A stretch of 64,000 nt of DNA from assembly GCA_019753235.1 (NCBI GenBank), contig JAIELF010000041.1:31152-95151 (forward strand), in the 5' to 3' direction. Shown here piece after piece: positions 1-9,166 of the stretch. The position numbers and the translations under genes were made by a program. The DNA comes from a bacterium (GTDB lineage: Bacteria; Planctomycetota; Planctomycetia; Kolteriales; Kolteriaceae). The notes under the pieces are model-generated. The model worked only from the letters and a program-made list of their open reading frames with translations. It had not been told where the DNA came from and did not search any database. Within the stretch, counting starts at the first letter, position 1. Every line of letters begins with the position of its first letter.

Positions 1-1176
1 AACAAGGCCATTGCCGGTATCTCCTCGGGCGTAGGCGAAAGCCTCGGCAAGTCAGCTCGATTCGAAGCCTTTCGTCAGCGAGCGGGCGGCGTCGGCCACT
101 TCGAAGTCTACTCTGACCTGGCTCGGACCGTCGATTATGCTTCGGACCTCGGACAGGCTCAGGTTACCACCGCTATCAGCATGCTCGGCCTGAACGCGTT
201 TCAGTCGCTGGGCATCAGCATCTTGGTTGGTGAGAACGACAACGACACCAGCATGCAGGTCATCGTCAATACCGAAGGGTCAAGCCAGATCCTGAATCTC
301 TTCAAAATGCCCACCAAGCCGATCAAGCCGGAACCTTGGGTTCCTGCCGACGTTCTCAGCTACGACAGCTTCAACTGGGATGTCGATCTCTTCTACGAAA
401 CCCTTGTCGGCATGGTCAACGCCGTCTATCCCGGCGGGATGGAGCAGGTCGAAGGAATGCTTGCGGGACCAGATCCGGCCAACCCGCTCCTTAACCTCAA
501 GAATGACCTGATCGGGCCTCTGGGCAACCGCATCACGGTCATCACCGACTACATCACCGAAGAGAGCAAGTACAATCCTCGTCTTCTGCTCGCTTGGGAA
601 CTCGAGAACAGCCAAAAGCTGACCGAGCTCTTCGATCGACTGATGGCGCTGGCAGGTGGGGCACTGCCGCTGGAGACGCAAAACGTCAACGGCAACACGG
701 TCTACACGTTCCCTCTGGGAGACCTGGTGGAAGCTCAGATGGGCGAAAGCCAAATGCCCTTTAAGTTGGGTGTTTTCGGCTTCACCATCACAAAAACGCA
801 CTTGATGCTGACGACCCACGTCGAACTGCTCAACAAGTGCCTCAACACCACCAGCGGATTGCTCGAAAGCGATGCTTACAAGTTGATCGCTTCGAAGATT
901 CCTGCCGAGGTCAGCTTGTTGGGAATGTCGCGTCGCGATGAAGAAGCCAAGGCCGCTTGGCAGTTCATCAAGAGCGGCAAGCTTGCCGAGATGATCCGCA
1001 AGGGAATGGAGTCGCAAGAGGAAGTCGGTGCATTCCTGGGCGGCATCATTGATGCCCTCGACGGAAGCAACCTCCCCGAGTTCGACAAAGTCTCGAAGTA
1101 TTTCACCCCAGCTGGCTCCTATGCCATCATGGATGAAAAGGGTGTCAAGTACATGAGCTTCACCCCGAAGAAGTAA
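1..1176 (+). CDS. Exported or surface protein of unknown function, 3' part
   Basis: The reading frame is already open at base 1 and runs 391 codons to a TAA, so the true start lies upstream of the window. The visible part has no cysteine-rich motif, membrane segment or catalytic signature. It has the alternating hydrophobic and polar pattern of a beta-rich exported protein, and it ends with a segment predicting a strand around YAIMDEKG followed by a Lys-Lys tail. The style resembles large planctomycete proteins sometimes assigned to DUF3352, but I am not sure of that family. An ATG at 181 exists, but the uninterrupted upstream frame has the same codon character, so it is not taken as the start. 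A strong hairpin follows the stop. Confidence 0.6.
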   Translation, partial: NKAIAGISSGVGESLGKSARFEAFRQRAGGVGHFEVYSDLARTVDYASDLGQAQVTTAISMLGLNAFQSLGISILVGENDNDTSMQVIVNTEGSSQILNLFKMPTKPIKPEPWVPADVLSYDSFNWDVDLFYETLVGMVNAVYPGGMEQVEGMLAGPDPANPLLNLKNDLIGPLGNRITVITDYITEESKYNPRLLLAWELENSQKLTELFDRLMALAGGALPLETQNVNGNTVYTFPLGDLVEAQMGESQMPFKLGVFGFTITKTHLMLTTHVELLNKCLNTTSGLLESDAYKLIASKIPAEVSLLGMSRRDEEAKAAWQFIKSGKLAEMIRKGMESQEEVGAFLGGIIDALDGSNLPEFDKVSKYFTPAGSYAIMDEKGVKYMSFTPKK

Positions 1177-1223
1177 CCTGTTCCATATCTCCCTGAAAAG
1201 GGTGACGTGAACCGGTGCAAGGC

Positions 1224-1260
1224 GAGGGGAGGTCCAGGGGCCTCCCCTCCTCGTTTCTGC
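1224..1260 (+). terminator. Hairpin terminator after the first gene
   Basis: A perfect 9-bp stem (GAGGGGAGG at 1224-1232, CCTCCCCTC at 1241-1249) with an 8-base loop lies about 50 bases after the stop codon. It is followed by a weak T-containing stretch (CTCGTTTCTG), so termination is likely but not a textbook U-tract. Confidence 0.55.
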
Positions 1261-1445
1261 TCGGCGAAATCTTCCGACCCCCGGGCCATTCTTTCACTTC
1301 AAGACGCTGCCCGCTGTGAGACTAATTCGATCATTCCAGTCTAACCTTCGCTTAACGCCACCAGGCGATTCTCACCCCGAACCGAGCCAAGGTTCCCTTG
1401 CGTTGACCCGAACTTATCCAGAAACTATCTCCATCAAGGCAGGGC

Positions 1446-3059
1446 ATGGTTTGTCTCTGCGATAGAGAAATTCTTTCTGGCATGGATCGCTCGATGCGCT
1501 CGACTCAAAGACTTCATCTCTCGTCGATCCCCTTGGCCCGTACGGCGACAGGGATCCTTCTTGTCATTCTTGCTTCGCCTACGTTCGCTCAGCCCCCAAG
1601 GGTCAACTTTCCCAGTGGCGGTTTCGCCGACCTCGAACAAGTCATTCGATCCTGGTATCTCCGGTATTTCGGACGTGAAGCGGAACCTGCCGGGATTCAA
1701 GGCTGGGTCAACGCGATCAACAGAGGCCGATCCCTGCGGGATGTGCAGGTCGATCTCCTCGCTTCGGACGAGTTCTACCAACGACAGGGCCAGCGACCGG
1801 ATCTCTTCGTGCGCGGACTCTACAAGGCGGAACTGGGCCGAATCCCAACGCAAGAGGAGATGAGCACGTGGATACGTCGGCTTCGTCGCGATGGTGATCG
1901 ACGATCAAAGATGGTACGCGATTTTCTTCAGTGGGCCGAGGGCCAAGCTAAAGTCGCTCCGCCACCCATCGCCCAGCCCACCGATCTTACTCGTCAACTG
2001 GTCGATGAAGCCGTTCTATTGCAGGATGCGGCCCGGCGAGAACTGACGGGTACGGTGCAAGGGCAGCAGCTTGGTTTTCGCACGCGCGATTTCATCGATG
2101 CGGCCGACCAGATCCACCGAGCTCAATTGCGTCGAGACTTTCAGCCCGGTCAGATCGCGAACCTCTTTTCAAATCTCGATCGCTCACTGTCGGCACTGGA
2201 AGAAGCGCTGGCCTGGCCGTCTGGGACGGCACCGGTCACGGTATCGATCGCTCGCCGAGCGCGAACGCATGTCGACAGCTTGCGGCAAAGTCTCGGTATC
2301 GTTGAGACAGCCTTGCCTCCTCGGCCCGACATCGGCGGCGCGGTCGACTGGCGCGCGCTCGATAACGAGCTGGGCACTCTTGCCGATGACGTCGAGGCTT
2401 CCATCCGCATCCTGAGATTTCCGCTTCGGCCGACATACGTTGATGCGATTGTCCAGCGAGAGATGACGGGCCTGGCTGGCCAAGTGGCGGACCTTCGCAA
2501 TCAACTCTGGAATGGTTTGGCGCCGGAACAGCTTCGCCAGGCGGTTATGGGATTGCAGAATCGCTCGGCCGGGATTGCCGGCAATATCGCCAGTACGTCC
2601 CAGGTTGTTCCATTGACACCCCAGTGGCAGCAAGTCGAGAATCGGCTGGCCGGGATCAGCCGAGTTTTGGGGATCAATGCCTGGCCCGGAACAGGGCCGA
2701 TTTCGACCTATCCGCCCACTGGGCCGGCCCCCTCGGCGAATAATCTTCTCTACTCGATTGATGCGATCACGGCCGACATCGAGGTCTTCCTAGAGTCGCT
2801 GACGCCCATCATCACGCAGTATCCAGAGGCATTCTGGTTGCAGGCAGAGTATCGTCGGCTTCGGGCCAACTTGCTCTTGCTGCGTGAACTGGCGGCGCGC
2901 GGGGCCAATCCAGCCCAGGTTCGCGAGCAACTTTCCCGAGTGATCGATGGATATGGGCGAATCCAACAGAAGCTCAACGAGAGATCACTCCGGTCGATGT
3001 CGGTGGCCCCACCCAACTTGGACGCACGGATTCGCGACCTTCAACAGGCGATTCGCTGA
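1446..3059 (+). CDS. Secreted DUF4214-like protein
   Basis: The 537-residue protein has a signal-peptide-like hydrophobic stretch ending in ASPTFAQ near residues 38-49. It is followed at about residues 60-140 by two short helical units of the DUF4214 type (IRSWYLRYFGREAEPAGIQGW and a second copy around FVRGLYKAELGRIPT). DUF4214 units occur in surface and S-layer-like proteins, often near calcium-binding repeats, but none of those repeats is seen here. The rest (about 180-537) is helical, rich in Arg, Gln and Leu, and unrecognised. The start at 1446 has a good ribosome site (AAGGCAGG); ATGs at 1482 and 1494 would give a more normal signal-peptide length. It lies 80 bases before the next gene and may be cotranscribed with it. 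Confidence 0.65.
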   Translation: MVCLCDREILSGMDRSMRSTQRLHLSSIPLARTATGILLVILASPTFAQPPRVNFPSGGFADLEQVIRSWYLRYFGREAEPAGIQGWVNAINRGRSLRDVQVDLLASDEFYQRQGQRPDLFVRGLYKAELGRIPTQEEMSTWIRRLRRDGDRRSKMVRDFLQWAEGQAKVAPPPIAQPTDLTRQLVDEAVLLQDAARRELTGTVQGQQLGFRTRDFIDAADQIHRAQLRRDFQPGQIANLFSNLDRSLSALEEALAWPSGTAPVTVSIARRARTHVDSLRQSLGIVETALPPRPDIGGAVDWRALDNELGTLADDVEASIRILRFPLRPTYVDAIVQREMTGLAGQVADLRNQLWNGLAPEQLRQAVMGLQNRSAGIAGNIASTSQVVPLTPQWQQVENRLAGISRVLGINAWPGTGPISTYPPTGPAPSANNLLYSIDAITADIEVFLESLTPIITQYPEAFWLQAEYRRLRANLLLLRELAARGANPAQVREQLSRVIDGYGRIQQKLNERSLRSMSVAPPNLDARIRDLQQAIR

Positions 3060-3139
3060 TGAACGTGCGGTCGATCGACATACCTTCCATCCAGGATTCA
3101 TTCCGATCTATCGAACGATCGGCCAAAGGGAGTTGAACG

Positions 3140-4357
3140 ATGAGATTTCGATGCGTGGTCCTGGGAATAGGTCTTTTCAGTTTCACCGGCAGCGCGGAAC
3201 CAACCGACGGGAACAACGCTGCCGAGATCATTTCGCCGGCGTCAAGTGAACCGGCTCTGGTTGCCGTGCTGCACCAAGCGGAGGCGTTTCTCGCGAAGCA
3301 AAAGTCCATTCACGTGATTGCCCGTTACCGTTGGGAGTCGGGCGTCGAGGGGAAGAAGGAGGCCGGCCAGAAGAGGATCGAGGGTTGGTTAGTTCGCCCA
3401 AGCCATTTTCGCTTGATGGTGACGCGGGAAGGAGTCTCGGCATCCGACTTGTTGGTCGTGGGGGATGGCAGGACCGCCTACACTTATCTTCCACCGATGG
3501 AGCTATTCTCTGCCTCGCCGCTCGTGGGACCAAAAGCGGGGCTCGAGCGAAATGCCGTTGTCGCGCAAGCACTGGCCGGCTCGGGACTCGAAATGACTTG
3601 GCGGCCGGACATGGCTCGCTTTGTCGTGACGCAGGCGCAAAATATTCTCGATCGTGGCGTTGAAAAGAATAACGACGTGGAAGGGAGACATTTCTCCTTC
3701 TCATTCGGTGATGTGCGAGTTCAAGTGTGGTTCACGACCGGAGAAGAGCCGATCCTCAAGCGAGTGAAGAGAAGCACCAAATTAGCGACGGCCGGGGGAA
3801 GCGATCCTTTCGAGCTCGATATCGTCTCGGACCTCACTTGGGATTTCTCTCCGATCAACGATGACAACCTCTTTCGTTTCAGTCGATCACCATCCGCCAA
3901 GCGAGTTCACGATCTGTACGCGGCACTCGCGGGCGAAGACCCGCAGACGCCGGCCCAGACGCTCGACAAGATCACCTTGTTGTTGCCGAGCGGCAAAGAA
4001 ACGACGCTTCCGAAGGATAAACCGACGCTGATGTTGGTCGGTTTGGCCTGGGATGAATCGATGATTCCGCTGGGCAAGGCGTTGTTGCTAGCGTCTCAAA
4101 CAAAAGCCGAGCCAGCCCCGCAGGTCGCCGTCGTGGTAGTGGGGGATGAGGTTTCGGACTTGGCTCCGTTCTCGGCCGCATTGCCGACAACAGCCATCAT
4201 GCTTGATCGGACGGGAACGCTTCCGACGGCTTTATCCCAAGACACACTGCCGATTCTTGTTGCGTGGAACGGAACCGCGACGACGCATGTGGCGGTTGTT
4301 TCGGAATCGACGCTGGCCGAGGAAGTCAAGAAAGCGATAAACGCCCCGCAGAAATGA
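3140..4357 (+). CDS. Exported LolA/DUF2092-like protein
   Basis: This 405-residue protein has a short N-terminal signal (residues 1-18, ending near FTGSAEP). The central part (about 40-255) resembles periplasmic LolA/LolB-fold proteins of the DUF2092 type: an IHVIARYRWE strand, then VRPSHFRLMVTREG and LLVVGDGRTAYTYLPP, the usual run for proteins that bind a lipid or lipoprotein tail in a half-barrel. The last 150 residues look like a thioredoxin-like fold (LMLVGLAWDES, VAVVVVGDE) but lack the CxxC pair, so redox activity is not expected. A ribosome site AAGGGAG precedes the ATG. Function is inferred from fold only. Confidence 0.6.
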   Translation: MRFRCVVLGIGLFSFTGSAEPTDGNNAAEIISPASSEPALVAVLHQAEAFLAKQKSIHVIARYRWESGVEGKKEAGQKRIEGWLVRPSHFRLMVTREGVSASDLLVVGDGRTAYTYLPPMELFSASPLVGPKAGLERNAVVAQALAGSGLEMTWRPDMARFVVTQAQNILDRGVEKNNDVEGRHFSFSFGDVRVQVWFTTGEEPILKRVKRSTKLATAGGSDPFELDIVSDLTWDFSPINDDNLFRFSRSPSAKRVHDLYAALAGEDPQTPAQTLDKITLLLPSGKETTLPKDKPTLMLVGLAWDESMIPLGKALLLASQTKAEPAPQVAVVVVGDEVSDLAPFSAALPTTAIMLDRTGTLPTALSQDTLPILVAWNGTATTHVAVVSESTLAEEVKKAINAPQK

Positions 4358-4394
4358 AGGGCGTTCCGCCATTGGACACGATTGTCACGAAACG

Positions 4395-5243
4395 TTACTT
4401 GCTGGTACGGGCGAGCGAAGCATTCTGCTCGGCCTGTTGTTCCTTTGCGTACAGCTTCTTGACAAAGCCTGCCATCTTGCGATCGACAAACCGCGGCGCC
4501 AATCGGCTCGCCCACAGCAACAGCTTTCCTTGGAAAGTCAAAACCCGTTCGTTGATTCGGCGTTCGACCCCGTCGAGAATCTGTTGAGCACATTCGCTGG
4601 CCGTCATCGACCGCTGAGCATGCAGCGAATGGCGAGCGTTGTTCTCGATCATATTCTGCTCGAAGCTAGACTGTGTCAGGCCAGGCAACACGGTGTGGAC
4701 TTGAACGTTATCCTTCGAAAGCTCCGCCCGTAGTGCTTCGGTGAATCCCATCAACGCGTACTTGCTCGCGGAGTATTCAGAACGGGAGGCGATCGCACGC
4801 CGGCCGGCGACGGAGTTGATCATGAGGATCGCGGGATCGTTGCCGTTTTTAAGCAATGGAATCGCGAGTCGTGTCAATTCGCAGACGGCAAAGAAGTTCA
4901 CTTCCATGATCTGGCGAAGCCGATCCGGGCCGGCATACTGGAAATGCCCCGTCGCACCGATTCCCGCGTTGTTGATCAGCAGATCGAGCCCGCCGAACCG
5001 CTGTTCGACCGCTTGAATGATCCTCTGCCGGTCGGCCGCGTCGGTCAATTCGCCGGTGATGGTTTCGACCCGGCCCCCTTGGCTTCGGGCCTGGGTAGCG
5101 ATCTCGTTGAGCCGCTCCCCGTTACGGGCTGTTGCCAGGACCAGGGCCCCTCGTTTGGCCGCTTCGATCGTGAGGCCCGCCCCGATACCACTCGAGGCCC
5201 CGGTGATGATGATTCGCTTGCCGTTGAGTTCTCGCCGTGCCAT
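4395..5243 (-). CDS. Short-chain dehydrogenase/reductase
   Basis: A 282-residue classical SDR oxidoreductase, predicted cytosolic and NAD(P)-dependent. The cofactor motif TGASSGIG is at residues 14-21, NNAGIGATG follows in the expected place, the catalytic Ser lies in the VAGRRAIASRSEYSASK segment, and the YxxxK pair is YSASK. The C-terminal 40 residues (LLLWASRLAPRFVDRKMAGFV) are amphipathic and could touch the membrane, as in some lipid- or ketone-reducing SDRs. The start at 5243 is chosen because GGAG sits 8 bases upstream; the frame is open further upstream but has no sign of coding there. The substrate cannot be told. It converges with the preceding gene. Confidence 0.85.
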   Translation of the reverse strand: MARRELNGKRIIITGASSGIGAGLTIEAAKRGALVLATARNGERLNEIATQARSQGGRVETITGELTDAADRQRIIQAVEQRFGGLDLLINNAGIGATGHFQYAGPDRLRQIMEVNFFAVCELTRLAIPLLKNGNDPAILMINSVAGRRAIASRSEYSASKYALMGFTEALRAELSKDNVQVHTVLPGLTQSSFEQNMIENNARHSLHAQRSMTASECAQQILDGVERRINERVLTFQGKLLLWASRLAPRFVDRKMAGFVKKLYAKEQQAEQNASLARTSK

Positions 5244-5517
5244 TTTCCGTTTCTCCAAAACCAATCGCGTCCCTACTGTTCGACCCTTCCTTTGGACGGG
5301 CGGATCGATTCGTTTCCGAAGGATTTCTCGCAGGGACCGACTGTTTCCTTCGAGCCGATTCGTCCTCAGAATCGAGGGATCTCTACCACAATTTCGCGAG
5401 GTCGGTACGACATGCGAACACTTTTCCGGTGGGCCACGAAGGAAGTGATATCGCAAAGAGCGTAAGGTTTACCCAGGCGTCATAATCGAGCGAACCAGGT
5501 TGGCAAAGGAGGATCGA

Positions 5518-7110
5518 ATGCGAATCGGCGTCGCGATCGCATTCGGTTTGGTGGCTCTCTCGATCGTTTATCTTTCGATCGACGAACCGGGCCTGACCAT
5601 TGACGAGCCGATCAATACCGGTCATGGCAAAAGGATGGTTTATGCTCTGACGCATGATGTCGCGAGAGAATCTCCCGCGGTATGGATCGATGGGCTTTTC
5701 CGGTCGGGGCACGAGCATCCTCCGCTGGCTCGGTTTCTGATCGGGTTAGCACATGCGTCGGTCGATCCTGCCCCTAACGATGCCGATGTCATTGTCCCCT
5801 TCGGCGGTCGGCCGGCGTCGGCCATCGCGTTCGGCGTGGTGGTTGGTCTCGCAGCTTGGGAAGCGGGGCGCTGGGCTGGCCTGGCTGGTTCGATCTGGGC
5901 GGGTCTCTTTACGCTGCTGTTGCCGAGACTTTTGGGACACGCTTACTTTGCGAGTCCCGAAGTGATCAGCACCGCTTTCATGCTGGCATCACTGATTGCG
6001 TGCCGAATCGCGATGGAGCCATCACCCCGTTGGACGGCTCGCGTCCTGGCGTATGTCGTCGCTGGCTTTGCGATCGGTCTGGCGATGTTGACCAAGTTGA
6101 CGGCCGTCGTCGTGCCGATCACTTTCCTGATCTCTCTATTGCTGACGCATGGACTCCGTTCGCTCGGCCCGCTTCTACTGACGGGGTCGATATCGATGGT
6201 CACATTGGTAGGGGGGTGGCCCTGGCTTTGGCCTGTCGATCTGCCGGGCTATTCCGCCGGTTGGCTTGGGACAGGCGAACGACTTGTCGAGTTCTTCCGA
6301 GTCGGCCTTGATCGCGCGACGATCTACGTCGATTATCTCGGGACGCAGTATCCCCACGACGGTTTGAATGTCCCCTGGCATTTCGTTTGGTTCTTCTTCG
6401 TTTTCACACTCCCTGTGTCGACGCTCCTTTTAGGAGCGATCGGCTGGGGCGAGATGTTTGTTCACAGGAGAACGTCACCGTCGGCGGTTGTCTGGATCAT
6501 CATGCCGATCCTCTCTCTTAGCTTGTTCACGTTGCCCATCGATCGCTACGACAGCGAACGACTGTTTCTGTTCATCTTTCCAGTGATCAGTCTCTTAGCA
6601 GGGACTGCGGTCAAGTGCGCGGGCCGATCTCGAATTGCGCTGACGATTCTTTGGCTGATAGGAAGCGTCGGCATGGCATGGACTCTTCGTTCGCTCGTCC
6701 TTTTGCATCCTTTGCCGCTCAGTTATTTCAATGAACTGCTCGGTGGCCTGCGCGGGGCGGAGCGATGTCAGGTCGAACTGACGTATTGGGGGGACACCGT
6801 CACGCCCGCGTTCCTGGATGGATGGGCTTCGCAAGCAGACGAAGGCGATCATGCGATCTTGATCCCCACGCTTTATCAGGGGCATCCGCATGCGATGATG
6901 ACGCCCGCGATGCAGAAGAGAAACTTGCGAATCATTCCGCCTCCTCCTGTCGGGACGGGCGGGGCCCCGTGGGCGATCGTCTTTCGTCGCGAGGGCTATC
7001 TCCACGACAAGATCGCGAAAGAGGTCATGCAGAAGGGGACGCTTGTCGCCGAGCAGACGCGCGAAGGGGTTTGGCTCACCCGTCTCTATCGCTTGCCTGC
7101 CGAGCATTGA
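5518..7110 (+). CDS. GT39-type membrane glycosyltransferase
   Basis: A 530-residue polytopic membrane protein with about 10-11 hydrophobic segments. The early acidic loop and HEHPPLARFLIGLAH motif resemble the ArnT/PMT (glycosyltransferase family 39/83) signature, where an acidic loop residue and the E/H-P-P stretch near the first periplasmic loop serve catalysis with a polyprenyl-phosphate sugar. The ALVLLHPLPLSYFNELLGG region and the C-terminal soluble tail of about 120 residues (CQVELTYWGD) fit this class. The ATG at 5518 is chosen because AGGAGG lies 5 bases before it; an upstream TTG at 5500 lacks such a site. Acceptor and donor are unknown. The 3' end overlaps the convergent kinase-like gene by 35 bases. 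Confidence 0.75.
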   Translation: MRIGVAIAFGLVALSIVYLSIDEPGLTIDEPINTGHGKRMVYALTHDVARESPAVWIDGLFRSGHEHPPLARFLIGLAHASVDPAPNDADVIVPFGGRPASAIAFGVVVGLAAWEAGRWAGLAGSIWAGLFTLLLPRLLGHAYFASPEVISTAFMLASLIACRIAMEPSPRWTARVLAYVVAGFAIGLAMLTKLTAVVVPITFLISLLLTHGLRSLGPLLLTGSISMVTLVGGWPWLWPVDLPGYSAGWLGTGERLVEFFRVGLDRATIYVDYLGTQYPHDGLNVPWHFVWFFFVFTLPVSTLLLGAIGWGEMFVHRRTSPSAVVWIIMPILSLSLFTLPIDRYDSERLFLFIFPVISLLAGTAVKCAGRSRIALTILWLIGSVGMAWTLRSLVLLHPLPLSYFNELLGGLRGAERCQVELTYWGDTVTPAFLDGWASQADEGDHAILIPTLYQGHPHAMMTPAMQKRNLRIIPPPPVGTGGAPWAIVFRREGYLHDKIAKEVMQKGTLVAEQTREGVWLTRLYRLPAEH

Positions 7111-7675
7111 ACCATTCGGATTGGCATCCTGTTTCCACTAACGGGAACACGAGCTTTGGAAAATGGCGATCGATCCATCCTCGTTGGCAGGCAACTTCCG
7201 GGTCGAATGATCCACTTGTTCCGACCGATTTGAAGAGGATCAAACGGTCGGCGCGAAGCTTGATGGCGATGAAAGCCGCGATCGAATCGCTGGTGACGTC
7301 CCAACCGACCGGGACGTCGGCATCGCGCCGGATGTCAGCGCTTACTTCAAGGAATACGACCGATGCTGGCTCGTCGTCGAGTTTCTTCCACGACGAAAGG
7401 AGAACGGCGCCGGCGATCGATTTCGCGTAAAGACGAGCATGAAAGTCCATGATGTCGAGAGCGCGCTCGTGAGCGATGTCGTTGGCAAGTTGTCCCGCTT
7501 GGCACTGTTGGCGAAGCTCGTCCACCGGCGAGCCACCACCGACGACCACCACGACTTGATATTGATCGGCTAATGAACCGAGCCGATCAACGACGGCGGT
7601 CAGAAACGAGTTCCCAATCTTGGGAAGCAAGCTCCCACCCACCTTCACCACGGCCCGGGGTCGGCGGGGATTCAT
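7076..7675 (-). CDS. Amino-acid-kinase-family protein (MfnE-like)
   Basis: A 199-residue protein with the amino acid kinase fold: an N-terminal phosphate-binding stretch VVKVGGSLL, a second glycine-rich loop VVVVGGGSPVDELR, and an ADRLILFKSV strand where uridylate and glutamate kinases bind the nucleotide. It is shorter than UMP kinase or N-acetylglutamate kinase. Short members of this fold occur with tetrahydromethanopterin/methanofuran C1-transfer genes in methylotrophs and planctomycetes, where they are thought to phosphorylate a furan intermediate as archaeal MfnE does. That role is an inference; no other such gene is in this window. It is followed upstream on the same strand by a membrane-anchored coiled-coil gene 9 bases away. 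Confidence 0.65.
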   Translation of the reverse strand: MNPRRPRAVVKVGGSLLPKIGNSFLTAVVDRLGSLADQYQVVVVVGGGSPVDELRQQCQAGQLANDIAHERALDIMDFHARLYAKSIAGAVLLSSWKKLDDEPASVVFLEVSADIRRDADVPVGWDVTSDSIAAFIAIKLRADRLILFKSVGTSGSFDPEVACQRGWIDRHFPKLVFPLVETGCQSEWFNARQASDRDG

Positions 7676-7684
7676 CGGAAGGGC

Positions 7685-9166
7685 CTACTTGCCCCCTTTT
7701 CCGTCTCGGTCGAGAGAGTTGACCGGCTTGGGGCCTTCATCGACAATACCCTTCCTCTTTTTGCCGTACAGGTAGCGGTACTCGTCGCCGGAATTGACGG
7801 TGTATTGAGGCTGCTGTTTACCCATGAAAGTCAGCAGATTTCGAACATGGATGATGCCGACGTTGTTTTCCCTCGCCTGCTCGCGCATGAGCTTCTCGGC
7901 TTTGCGCAGACTGCTGAGAAATTCCTTTCGCTCTTGCGGGTCGTTCTCTTTTGACTCTGGGATGTCGCCGACCACCAGCCAGTCGGTTTGAACGTCGATC
8001 TTCCCTTGAATCTTTTGCGATCCCAAATCGTAGACCGCGTCGATGTTCGTACCGAGCTGCTTGACAAGATTGAGGAACTGATCGTTTTCGTAACTCAGTT
8101 CGAGCCCCGTCGTCTCTCCGCCGACTCGATCGTTGAGGTAGACCAGTCCCACCAAGCCGATGCTGATGCGATCGCCCGGAGACCAAAGGGCGTTGTAAAG
8201 CTGGTCGCCGGGAATCACGGGATCCGAAAACTTCCAGTTGTCGACACGAGCCAACGCACGGTGCTCGTCGAGAATCCGCGTGACTTCGATGTTCGCCTTC
8301 GGAAACTTGTAAGGATTCCCCCCTTGGTCTCGGCCATAAACGCCGAAGGTTGTTCCCGTAGTCAGACCGTCGGCGCTGCCAAGATTGATGTAGGCGACGG
8401 TCGTTCCCTTTTGCGGCTTGACCTCGGCAATCTGGCCATCGGAAGAAACAAATTCGATCTGTTCCCGGAGACGGTCTTGTTCACGCAGGTCGGCAATGGT
8501 GTTGTCTAACCGTTTGAGGTCGGAATCGGTCTTCTCGCGATAGCGAGAGAAATTCTGCTCGGCATCCTGCTTGGAGTTGAGCGCCCGCAAGCGTTCGTCG
8601 GAGATCTGCGCGATCTCGCGGTCCTTCTGGTCGATGGTTGTGCGAAACTTCTCGGTCTCGGCAGCCAGCTCGGCCGTCTTCTCGTCTTTATCTTTGACGG
8701 CAACGTCGACTTGTGTCTGGTACGTCTCCTTCAGCGATTCAATCTCAGCACGGAGCTTGGCGATCTCTTTGTTCTGTTCGTCCGTTCGCTGGTCGGCTGT
8801 TCCGAGCTCATCATGCAGGAAGTCCAGAGCATCCTTGAAGCTCTTGTATTCCAGCTTGCGATCTTTGTGTGTCGCTCCCAGTCGGGGCGTTTTGAGATCG
8901 TTGCGGACTAGTTCCACCACCTTCGCGTGGTCTTCTTCGGTCTGCTCGCCGTAGACTAGTCCCCGAATCTCCTTGTAGTTGTTCTTGGTGGTGGTCTCTT
9001 GTTTGCGCGCGGTCTCGGCCGCTTGGTTGGCACTGTTTCGTTCTTGCGTCAGCGTGTCGGTCTGATCATAGAAGTAGAAAGCAAGGACGCCGGTCATGAC
9101 GGTAAGCACCACGAAGACCACAAGGGCGATCGTCTTGCCCTGACCCTCGGATGATGACGCCGCCAT
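7685..9166 (-). CDS. Membrane-anchored coiled-coil protein of unknown function
   Basis: 493 residues. After a short cytoplasmic N terminus there is one transmembrane helix (about residues 12-32, ALVVFVVLTVMTGVLAFYF). A long heptad-rich coiled coil (about 35-235) is rich in Glu, Lys, Gln and Asp. The C-terminal 230 residues form a globular region with strands (VAYINLGSADGLTTGTTFGVYG, then an ARVDNWKFSDPVIPGDQLYN segment) that recalls the small beta-barrel of MreC- or FlgA-type proteins. The tail is charged. The ATG at 9166 has GAGGAGAG 8 bases upstream; a GTG at 9187 is less likely. It lies 9 bases upstream of the kinase-like gene. No enzyme motif is seen; a scaffold role is plausible. Confidence 0.65.
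   Translation of the reverse strand: MAASSSEGQGKTIALVVFVVLTVMTGVLAFYFYDQTDTLTQERNSANQAAETARKQETTTKNNYKEIRGLVYGEQTEEDHAKVVELVRNDLKTPRLGATHKDRKLEYKSFKDALDFLHDELGTADQRTDEQNKEIAKLRAEIESLKETYQTQVDVAVKDKDEKTAELAAETEKFRTTIDQKDREIAQISDERLRALNSKQDAEQNFSRYREKTDSDLKRLDNTIADLREQDRLREQIEFVSSDGQIAEVKPQKGTTVAYINLGSADGLTTGTTFGVYGRDQGGNPYKFPKANIEVTRILDEHRALARVDNWKFSDPVIPGDQLYNALWSPGDRISIGLVGLVYLNDRVGGETTGLELSYENDQFLNLVKQLGTNIDAVYDLGSQKIQGKIDVQTDWLVVGDIPESKENDPQERKEFLSSLRKAEKLMREQARENNVGIIHVRNLLTFMGKQQPQYTVNSGDEYRYLYGKKRKGIVDEGPKPVNSLDRDGKGGK

Noticed and set aside
280..1017. Minus-strand open frame (245 codons) opposite the first gene
   Set aside because: Composition of an antisense shadow; no start signal or domain.
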